The notes beneath the pieces were generated by a model that searched no databases, was not told the DNA's origin, and saw only the letters and a list, made by a program, of their open reading frames with translations. The position numbers and the translations under genes are program-made. A stretch of DNA of 64,000 nt, from NCBI GenBank assembly GCA_017395085.1, contig JAFPWF010000021.1, positions 1 through 64,000 on the forward strand. The letters are read 5' to 3'. Source of the stretch: Oscillospiraceae bacterium. Its GTDB lineage: Bacteria > Bacillota > Clostridia > Oscillospirales > Oscillospiraceae. Positions 57,696 to 64,000 of this stretch are shown piece by piece (position 1 is the first letter of the stretch; each line of letters begins with the position of its first letter).

Positions 57696-58847
57696 TCAGA
57701 TTTCCGCGAAATCCATGTCCATGGCGGCGGTGATGGTGTAATCCGGGAATGCCTTCTGCACGTCGGCAACCGCCGCGTTAAACACGGCGCGCCGGTCCGG
57801 CGCGTTGAAGCTCACCACAAGGTCAAAACGCATGGCCTTTTCCTCTTTCTGCAGGTAAAAGCCGTGTATCTGCGTCACATGTTCGTGTGAGAATACGATC
57901 TCGCTCACCTTTTTCTGTGTCTCGATGACTTCGGGATCCTTTGTGTTCACCGAGTAGATGCCGATCGCCGTCAGGATCACCCTGTGCACCCGGTACACTT
58001 CCGTCTGAATGCTGCGGATCAAATGGTCCAGCTCATCGGCGGAAATCGTGTCCGGCACCTCAATGTGAATGGAGCCGTTCCAGGTGTCCGGGCCGTAATT
58101 GTTCAGCACAAGGTCATAGGCGCCGGAGACCTGCGGGAAGCTTTTCACCGTGCGTTTGATCTGCCGCGCCATCTCCGGGTCGCTGCGCTCGCCGAGCAGC
58201 TGGGAGATCGTATCCCGCAGCATCTCGATGCCCGACTTGATGATCACCAGCGAGATGACCGCGCCGAGCCAGGCTTCCAGGGAGACCTTGAAGAGGAGGA
58301 AGATGATTGCCGCGACAAGCGTGGACGCCGAAATGATGGAATCCAGCGTGGCGTCCTCTCCGGAATTCACCAGGGAATCGGAATTCACCTTTTCGCCGAC
58401 GCCTTTGACATAGCGGCCCAGCAGAATTTTGACCGCCACGGCGACGGCTACAATAATGAGCGAAACTGTGTTGTACTCGGGCGTTTCGGGATGGATGATC
58501 TGCTTCACCGACTCCACGAACGAGGTGACGCCCGCATACAGCACGATGACCGAGATGATCATGGCGCTCAAGTACTCGATGCGCCCGTAGCCGAAGGGGT
58601 GCTTCTTGTCCGGTTCGCGCCCGGCGAGCTTTGTCCCGATGATGGTAATGAGCGAGCTGCCCGCGTCTGAAATGTTGTTCACCGCGTCCAGCACAATGGC
58701 GATGGAATGCGTCATCAGGCCGATGACCGCCTTGAATCCCGCAAGGAACACGTTGGCGATGATGCCGATGATGCTGGTCTGGACGATGATTCTTTCGCGT
58801 GACTGCTCGCGCCTGTTTTTCTCACGCAGGTTCTGCGCCATACTCAT
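57696..58847 (-). CDS. Cation diffusion facilitator family transporter
   Basis: A 383-residue metal exporter with six membrane segments and a cytoplasmic C-terminal domain. It has IALDAVNNISDAGSS (metal site region) and a second site in LVNSGEDATLDSIIS. The first site reads DAVNN, while typical CDFs have HxxxD or DxxxD; the pattern here suggests Mn/Fe or Zn transport. The C-terminal domain contains the ferredoxin-like cytosolic sensor plus about 70 extra residues. Confidence 0.9.
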   Translation of the reverse strand: MSMAQNLREKNRREQSRERIIVQTSIIGIIANVFLAGFKAVIGLMTHSIAIVLDAVNNISDAGSSLITIIGTKLAGREPDKKHPFGYGRIEYLSAMIISVIVLYAGVTSFVESVKQIIHPETPEYNTVSLIIVAVAVAVKILLGRYVKGVGEKVNSDSLVNSGEDATLDSIISASTLVAAIIFLLFKVSLEAWLGAVISLVIIKSGIEMLRDTISQLLGERSDPEMARQIKRTVKSFPQVSGAYDLVLNNYGPDTWNGSIHIEVPDTISADELDHLIRSIQTEVYRVHRVILTAIGIYSVNTKDPEVIETQKKVSEIVFSHEHVTQIHGFYLQKEEKAMRFDLVVSFNAPDRRAVFNAAVADVQKAFPDYTITAAMDMDFAEI

Positions 58848-58890
58848 GGATTGCTTCCTCCTGTTTATTAATCCCTCCCGGGATCATTCG

Positions 58891-59193
58891 TTATTCCACA
58901 ACGCCTTTTCTGAGGTCTTTCAGAATCCCTCTCATCACCGAGCACGCCGTCATCGGGAAAAACCGCGATTCCAGTTCGACGCCCAGCGGCCGCACCATCC
59001 TGTGCTCTTCTCCGTCCCTTGTCAGCGTCACCGTGATCGCGTCCTCCGTAAAGCGGATTTCGCGGCAGCGGTACTTTTTGTAGGCAATGAGCAGCAGAAC
59101 CCTGAGAAAGAACATCGGAGCCGCGATGTAATAGCTCAGATAGAGAAAGTATACCAGCAATGCGGATAAGGGGATCATTTGAAAGTTGAACAT
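58891..59193 (-). CDS. Small membrane protein of 100 residues
   Basis: One or two N-terminal hydrophobic segments (SALLVYFLYLSYYIAAPMFFLRVLLL) followed by a soluble tail with a beta-strand pair (EIRFTEDAITVTLTRDGEE). No known family was recognised. It lies between the CDF and the YgjV-like genes on the same strand and may be co-transcribed. Confidence 0.65.
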   Translation of the reverse strand: MFNFQMIPLSALLVYFLYLSYYIAAPMFFLRVLLLIAYKKYRCREIRFTEDAITVTLTRDGEEHRMVRPLGVELESRFFPMTACSVMRGILKDLRKGVVE

Positions 59194-59241
59194 CCGGCTC
59201 CGCCTCCTTTCGGCGTCCCTGTATGGGGACCGGGCAGTGTG

Positions 59242-59838
59242 TCAAAGGGCGAGCTGCCACGCTCCGTCCTTCTGCGTATAACCCATCTTTTCCAGGTACC
59301 CCTTGTGCTGGTCCGTCAGGGGCTGGGCATAGCGCAGGGTATGCACCCCGGCTTCCGGGAGCTTTCCGTGCAGGTACTTCCCCGCCGAGCAGTCCCGGTA
59401 CGCCGGCGTCGTGTAATCCACCACAAGGTCGACGGTGTCGCCCTGCCGATTCCCGAGCAGGAGCCCAATGGGCGTGCCCTGGCAGCAGGTGATGAAAGCG
59501 GAGTTGACACCCGCGTCCGCACCGGCGAAAGCGGGGAAGAAGGTTTTGATATCGTCCCGGTAGTAATCCAGGAAGTATTTGACAAGGGAATCCCCGGCGC
59601 TTCCCTCCACCAGCTCGTAGGGCATCTTCGCGCCCAGAAGCTTGACCAGGTTGACGACATTGATGATGATCAGGCAGAGGTTCATCAGCGCCAGCGGGAG
59701 CGCGCCGCAGATCACCGCATAGATGCCGGAGATCACGCTGCCGATCGTGTTGATGACCCTCAGCTTGATGATGGAGGACATCAGCATGGAAATGACGACC
59801 AGGAAAGACCCGATATAACCGATGATCTCAAGAATCAT
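59242..59838 (-). CDS. YgjV-like membrane protein with soluble C-terminal domain
   Basis: A 198-residue protein. Residues 1-75 form three hydrophobic segments as in YgjV-family inner-membrane proteins (ILEIIGYIGSFLVVISML, INTIGSVISGIYAVICG). Residues 80-198 are soluble and contain CQGTPIGLLLGNRQGDT, VDYTTPAYRDCSAGKYL and KMGY, an order reminiscent of a GNAT-like fold. The ATG at 59838 with GAGGAG upstream is preferred over an earlier start. Function is unknown. Confidence 0.7.
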   Translation of the reverse strand: MILEIIGYIGSFLVVISMLMSSIIKLRVINTIGSVISGIYAVICGALPLALMNLCLIIINVVNLVKLLGAKMPYELVEGSAGDSLVKYFLDYYRDDIKTFFPAFAGADAGVNSAFITCCQGTPIGLLLGNRQGDTVDLVVDYTTPAYRDCSAGKYLHGKLPEAGVHTLRYAQPLTDQHKGYLEKMGYTQKDGAWQLAL

Positions 59839-60009
59839 AGCATACTCCTCTTCTCCGGACACTTCCGCAGTTTTTGTATAGTATAACACAGGATCCGGAA
59901 TCTTCAAACAGGTTTTGTTGCCGCGGGGTGTTTGGAGCGGCACGGCCGTTTTTTCTCTTGTAAAAAAGCGGAGTCATGGTAAAATGTAGCCGTGAAAAGG
60001 AGCTGGAAA

Positions 60010-61071
60010 ATGAGAAAATTCGCAGTCTTCAGCGGCTTCCTCGGATCGGGGAAGACCACCACCATGATCGCTTTGACCCGGTACTGCACCGCACACCACG
60101 GTAAAGCCGCCATGATCTCCAACGACCTGGGCGAGGGCGTAACCCTGGCCGACGACCGGCTGGCCAGGCTCAGCGGCGCAAACGCCTCCCAGATCACGGA
60201 TGAATGCATCTGCTTCTGCCACGATGTGCTGACGGCACGGCTGAACGAATGCTATGACGACGGCTGTGAGCTTGTCGTCTCGGATATCCCGGGCTTCGGC
60301 GTGGGTGCGCTTGAGCACGTCTACCACGGGCTGAGCGCGGAATACCCCGGGCAGTTTGAACTGGCGCCCTTTACGGTGCTCATCGAGCCGCGGAACGTGG
60401 CGCTGCTGCGGGAGAACCAGGGCGGCGACATGGCGCACATCCTGCGCGCGCAGCTCAAAGAGGCGGACCTCATTGTGCTGAACAAGTGCGACCTGCTCGA
60501 GGATGCGGAGCTGGAAGCGGACAGAGCATGGCTTGCTTCGCATTATCCGCAGGCCAATGTGATCGCCATCAGCGCCGCGACCGGGGAAGGGCTGGAGGAT
60601 CTTTCCCGGTCGCTGATGCAGGGGTCGGCGTCGATGGCGCACCCCGACATCGACTATGACGACGCTGACCTGCAGAACGCCATGGACCAGCTGACGGAGT
60701 ATTATCTGGAATATGTCGCGCAGGTCTGCTGCAACGACTTTGACGGCACGGAGTACCTTGCGGACATTGCCGGGGCGGTACAGGCGGAACTGCGGATCCG
60801 GAACTGTGAGATCCCGCATATGAAGCTGCTGGCCTGGGAGCCGGAGGGAGACTTCGGGAAGGTCGACCTGCTCGGCACGGACCGGCCGATTGAAGTCACG
60901 CGGCGCTTTGCGCGCCCATGCACCGACGTCGCCGTCATTCTGAACGCGAACGCCGCCTGCCCGGCCTCCGTGCTGGACGGAGTGATCCGGAGCGTGGTGG
61001 AGGAGACTTCCGACCGGTATCAGCTGGAACTCCGTTATTTCAAGAAAGAATGCTTCAATCTGGGCGAATGA
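60010..61071 (+). CDS. CobW/COG0523-family GTPase (metal chaperone type)
   Basis: A 353-residue G3E GTPase. The P-loop is FSGFLGSGKTTTM at residue 9, and NKCD is the guanine motif. The usual CxCC metal site of zinc/cobalt chaperones appears as ECICFC near residue 66. The C-terminal 150 residues are acidic and specific to this subgroup. It probably delivers or inserts a metal into a partner enzyme or responds to metal limitation. AAAGGAG precedes the ATG. Confidence 0.88.
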   Translation: MRKFAVFSGFLGSGKTTTMIALTRYCTAHHGKAAMISNDLGEGVTLADDRLARLSGANASQITDECICFCHDVLTARLNECYDDGCELVVSDIPGFGVGALEHVYHGLSAEYPGQFELAPFTVLIEPRNVALLRENQGGDMAHILRAQLKEADLIVLNKCDLLEDAELEADRAWLASHYPQANVIAISAATGEGLEDLSRSLMQGSASMAHPDIDYDDADLQNAMDQLTEYYLEYVAQVCCNDFDGTEYLADIAGAVQAELRIRNCEIPHMKLLAWEPEGDFGKVDLLGTDRPIEVTRRFARPCTDVAVILNANAACPASVLDGVIRSVVEETSDRYQLELRYFKKECFNLGE

Positions 61072-61121
61072 CCTGTTCGGGTCCGGCAGCTGACCGCCGG
61101 ATCATGGAAGGTAGATAAAAA

Positions 61122-61165
61122 TCCCCCGCAAGGCAGCCGGGCGGCCGCTTTGCGGGGGACTGTTT
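61122..61165. terminator. Bidirectional terminator between CobW and feo operon
   Basis: Ten-bp stem TCCCCCGCAA (61122-61131) with 61150-61159, with a GC-rich loop; A4 precedes and TGTTTT follows, so it ends both the GTPase gene and the feo operon. Confidence 0.8.
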
Positions 61166-61177
61166 TGCGCAGGCCTG

Positions 61178-61405
61178 TTATCGGACAGTGTCTGCGCGTT
61201 TGTTCATTGCCGCGGGTTTCGCCGCGCCGCACGTTCCGCAGGCGCTGCATCCGCTGCAGGCTCCGCAGGAGGCGCAGTTTCCGCCGCAGGAGGATTTCCC
61301 TGCTTTCTTATCGCGGACCATGCTGCGGATGAGGAGCCACGTGATCAGCACGATCACGGCAACAAGAACAATATTAATGAGATTGGCGGAAAGCCATGCA
61401 AACAT
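61178..61405 (-). CDS. FeoB-associated Cys-rich membrane protein
   Basis: A 75-residue protein with one N-terminal membrane helix (NIVLVAVIVLITWLLI) and a Cys/Gly-rich cytoplasmic tail: CGGNCASCGACSGCSACGTC. It is a known small partner found next to feoB in Firmicutes. The cysteines may bind iron delivered by FeoB. The ATG at 61405 has AAAGGAT upstream. It follows feoB by 87 bases. Confidence 0.9.
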   Translation of the reverse strand: MFAWLSANLINIVLVAVIVLITWLLIRSMVRDKKAGKSSCGGNCASCGACSGCSACGTCGAAKPAAMNKRADTVR

Positions 61406-61492
61406 AGGATCACATCCTTTGGAAGAAGGGCAGCGCTGTGAGGGAAAGGGAAGAAATCTCACAGCGCCGCCGGATGAAGAGGCAGAAAAGTC

Positions 61493-63781
61493 TTACCGAA
61501 CGGTCAGGGTCTGCGCCTCCTTGTAGGGCTTGAAGAGCTGCCAGCAGATCAGCGCCAGCATCACCAGGGCAAGGATCAGGCCTACAGGATTCATACTGCC
61601 CGCAAACAGGCGTCCGAGCTGCCAGACGATAAAGGCCGTTACCCAGGCGAAGCCGCACTGGTAGGCGATGGCAAACCAGGTCCACTTGCGGCTGTTCATC
61701 TCGCGCTTGATGGCGCCGATGGCCGCAAAGCAGGGTGCGCAGAGGAGGTTGAAGATCATGAAGGCGTAAGCGGCAAGCTTGCCGTGCCCGCCGGAGAAGG
61801 CATTGAAGTCCTCAGCCACGCGATCCCAGATCTGGTCGCCGTTCTCCTCCAGCTCCTCCTCGCCTTCCTGATCATCGTAGGCGTACATGATGCCGAAGTT
61901 GGCGACAACTTCTTCCTTGGCCACAAGGCCCGTAACGGTAGCGGCGGTGGGCTTCCAGTCGCCGAAGCCAAGGGGCTTGAAGACGACGGAGACAGGCTGT
62001 GCAACGCGGGCGAGGATGGAGTCGTCCATCGGCTCGACCTCGTCTTCGGGGATGCCCATGCGGTCGGCCACGACGGCAACGTATTCGTCAGTCACGACGC
62101 TGTCGTCCTCATAGAGGTCGTCGACCATGCCGAAGCGTCCGTTGACGCTGCCGAAGCTGGTCAGGAACCAGATCACGATGGAGGAAACCACAATCACGGT
62201 GCCGGCGCGCTTGATGAAGCTCCAGCCGCGCTCCCAGGTGCCGCGCAGCACGTTGCCCCAGGCGGGCAGGTGGTAGGCCGGCAGCTCCATGACGAAGGGG
62301 GCGGGGTCGCCTGCGAACATCTTGGTCTTCTTGAGCATGATGCCGGAGAGCACGATGGCCGCGATGCCGATGAAGTAGGCCGAGGTGGCAACCCAGGTGC
62401 TGCCGCCGAAGAGCGCGCCCGCGATCAGGCCGATGATCGGCATTTTCGCGCCGCAGGGGATAAAGGTCGTGGTCATGACCGTCATGCGGCGGTCACGTTC
62501 GTTTTCAATGGTGCGCGAAGCCATAACGCCGGGGATGCCGCAGCCGGTACCGACCAGCATCGGGATAAAGCTCTTGCCGGAGAGGCCGAAGCGGCGGAAA
62601 ATCCGGTCCATGATGAAGGCGATACGGGCCATGTAGCCGCAGTCTTCAAGCAGGCAGAGCATCAGGAACAGAACGAGCATCTGGGGTACGAAGCCGAGTA
62701 CCGCGCCGACGCCGGCCAGAATACCGTCGGAAATCAGGCCGACCAGCCACGGTGCGACGTTCCAGCTTTCCAGGATCGCGCGGGAGCCGTCGGTGAGCCA
62801 GGCACCGCCCAGCACGTCGTTGGCCCAGTCGGTGAGGAAGGTACCGATGGCGATGCCGCCGTCCGCGATGGAGGAACCCATCGACAGCGCGTAAACAAGG
62901 AACATGACCACCGCAAAAATCGGCAGCGCCAGAATGCGGTTGGTGACGACCTTGTCGATCTTGTCCGAAACGGAGAGCTGGCCTTTGCCCTTCTTCTTGT
63001 AAATGCCCTTGAGCATGCTGCCGATGTATACATAGCGCTCGTTGGTGATGATGCTCTCGGCGTCGTCGTCAAGTTCCGTCTCGGCCGCGGCGATGTCCTT
63101 TTCGATGTGGGCTTTGACGTCATCGGAAAGCTTCAGGCTTTCCATGACCTTTTCGTCGCGTTCAAACAGCTTGATGGCGTACCAGCGCTGCCTCTCTTCG
63201 GGCAGATTGTGGACGGTAACTTCTTCAATGTGGGCCAGCGCATGCTCCACCGGACCGGAGAAGCTGTGCTGCGGAATGGTCTTGCCGTTCTTTGCGGCGT
63301 CGATGGCGGCCAGGGCCGCTTCCTTGACGCCGTCGCCCTTCAGGGCGGAGATTTCAACGATTTTGCAGCCAAGCTGGCGGCTCAGCTCCTTGACGTTGAT
63401 GTCGTCGCCGGCCTTGCGGACCAGGTCCATCATGTTCAGCGCAATGACCACCGGGATGCCGAGCTCGGTCAGCTGCGTGGTCAGGTACAGGTTGCGCTCC
63501 AGGTTCGTGGCGTCGACGATGTTCAGGATGGCGTCCGGCTTTTCCTCAATCAGGTAATTCCGGGCCACGACTTCTTCCAGCGTATAGGGGGAGAGCGAGT
63601 AGATGCCGGGCAGGTCGGTCAGGATCACTTCCTTGTCGACGATCAGCTTGCCTTCCTTCTTCTCCACGGTGACGCCCGGCCAGTTGCCGACGAACTGGTT
63701 GGAGCCGGTCAGCTTGTTGAACAGGGTTGTTTTGCCGCTGTTCGGGTTGCCCGCTAGGGCAATGCGAAGTTGTTTGTCCAT
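61493..63781 (-). CDS. feoB: Ferrous iron transport protein B
   Basis: A 762-residue Fe2+ transporter. The N-terminal G domain has GNPNSGKTTLFNKLTG (P-loop), DLPGIYSL, NMMD and a GDI-like helical region to about residue 260. About eleven membrane segments follow, with GCGIPGVMASRTIEN and PCGAKMPIIG. An unusually long loop of about 100 residues rich in Glu/Asp lies near residues 560-660 and may be external. It lies between feoA and the Cys-rich partner. Confidence 0.96.
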   Translation of the reverse strand: MDKQLRIALAGNPNSGKTTLFNKLTGSNQFVGNWPGVTVEKKEGKLIVDKEVILTDLPGIYSLSPYTLEEVVARNYLIEEKPDAILNIVDATNLERNLYLTTQLTELGIPVVIALNMMDLVRKAGDDINVKELSRQLGCKIVEISALKGDGVKEAALAAIDAAKNGKTIPQHSFSGPVEHALAHIEEVTVHNLPEERQRWYAIKLFERDEKVMESLKLSDDVKAHIEKDIAAAETELDDDAESIITNERYVYIGSMLKGIYKKKGKGQLSVSDKIDKVVTNRILALPIFAVVMFLVYALSMGSSIADGGIAIGTFLTDWANDVLGGAWLTDGSRAILESWNVAPWLVGLISDGILAGVGAVLGFVPQMLVLFLMLCLLEDCGYMARIAFIMDRIFRRFGLSGKSFIPMLVGTGCGIPGVMASRTIENERDRRMTVMTTTFIPCGAKMPIIGLIAGALFGGSTWVATSAYFIGIAAIVLSGIMLKKTKMFAGDPAPFVMELPAYHLPAWGNVLRGTWERGWSFIKRAGTVIVVSSIVIWFLTSFGSVNGRFGMVDDLYEDDSVVTDEYVAVVADRMGIPEDEVEPMDDSILARVAQPVSVVFKPLGFGDWKPTAATVTGLVAKEEVVANFGIMYAYDDQEGEEELEENGDQIWDRVAEDFNAFSGGHGKLAAYAFMIFNLLCAPCFAAIGAIKREMNSRKWTWFAIAYQCGFAWVTAFIVWQLGRLFAGSMNPVGLILALVMLALICWQLFKPYKEAQTLTVR

Positions 63782-63795
63782 GTCTTCCTTCTCCT

Positions 63796-64000
63796 TTACT
63801 CGACTTCGATCATTTCCGCATCGGCCTTGCGGAGGCTCAGCTCATAATCGCGGACATTGACCTCAATGGGATCGCCCAGCGGAGCAAGCTTGCGGACAAA
63901 GACCTCCACGCCCCTGGTGATTCCCATGTCCATGATGCGGCGCTTAACGGCGCCCTCGCCGTGAAGCTTCACAACTTTGGCGGTTTCGCCGACCTGTACG
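63796..64000 (-). CDS. feoA: Ferrous iron transport protein A, 3' part
   Basis: A minus-strand frame that continues past the window edge. The visible 67 residues have the SH3-like FeoA pattern: ETAKVVKLHGEGAVKRRIMD, then GVEVFVRKLAPLGDPIEVNV and a closing RKADAEMIEVE. FeoA stimulates FeoB. It ends 14 bases before the feoB start, confirming the feoA-feoB order. Confidence 0.9.
   Translation of the reverse strand, partial: VQVGETAKVVKLHGEGAVKRRIMDMGITRGVEVFVRKLAPLGDPIEVNVRDYELSLRKADAEMIEVE

Noticed and set aside
61784..63757. 657-codon plus-strand frame opposite feoB
   Set aside because: Shadow of feoB. Composition is rich in Gly, Val, Asp and His as expected for antisense, with no domain.
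1..64000. CRISPR arrays, tRNA or rRNA genes, complete insertion sequences, integrase
   Set aside because: Looked for repeats with regular spacers, tRNA arm patterns and transposase motifs; none were found by eye.

Overview
The window comes from a strictly or mainly anaerobic, fairly high-GC Firmicute, most likely a Clostridia-type fermenter. The reasons are KtrB/TrkH potassium uptake, a 2-oxoacid:ferredoxin oxidoreductase operon, formate-tetrahydrofolate ligase with FolD, FeoAB, methionine gamma-lyase, many 4Fe-4S proteins, strong AGGAGG-type ribosome sites and sigma-A promoters with 17-nt spacers. No rRNA, tRNA, CRISPR array or complete insertion sequence was seen. Species cannot be named from the sequence.

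Layout. 1-7.5 kb: the end of an amino-acid ABC transporter ATPase with an unusual C-terminal domain, a MOSC protein, a Ca2+/Na+ exchanger, a membrane protein, the TrkA-TrkH potassium pair, and a helix-turn-helix/PD-(D/E)xK-like protein. 7.5-14.2 kb: a sulfur amino-acid block. cysK-cysE lie behind a Cys-codon leader peptide and a terminator. An Rrf2 regulator is divergent from an NhaC-type transporter, a MalY/PatB C-S lyase and methionine gamma-lyase, with operator half-sites between them. 14.2-18.6 kb: korDABC plus a CoA transferase, a route from 2-oxoacid to acyl-CoA to a CoA-exchange step. 18.7-31.9 kb: an NfnB/GltD-like flavoprotein, an Nramp-like pseudogene, mixed housekeeping genes (HU, ThpR, SDR, phosphoesterase), DUF3990 and DUF362 proteins, a TetR-flavodoxin operon with a clear operator, a DUF134-NifX fusion with a His/Cys repeat tail, and an ATP-grasp protein. 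32-33.9 kb: an isolated DUF3987/YfjI-like gene with short inverted iterations at its two ends and a gene-poor flank, probably a mobile-element remnant. 33.9-40.9 kb: a lipase-like protein, a nuclease, a TylF-like methyltransferase, nitrilase, aldo/keto reductase, alpha/beta hydrolase and PfkB kinase.

40.9-50.7 kb is a plus-strand accessory island of small enzymes. It opens with a TetR gene under a near-perfect promoter/operator, followed by two paralogous small membrane proteins around a fused isochorismatase-like hydrolase, then flavin reductase, two GNATs, CDP-alcohol transferase, VOC, PAP2, XRE and MerR/GyrI-like genes. It looks less GC-rich than its surroundings. 50.9-64 kb returns to minus-strand metabolic genes: MBL, TfoX, ECF S-component with DUF4430, FNT channel, a divergent FolD, Fhs, PanB, CDF, YgjV-like, a CobW GTPase (plus strand) and the feoA-feoB-Cys-rich iron-uptake operon.

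The strongest new signal is the cysK-cysE leader. A 26-codon Cys/Met-rich peptide reads into mutually exclusive RNA arms that fit a classical transcription attenuator. The TetR-controlled operon with paired small membrane proteins and the catalytically altered FolD are the next most interesting.
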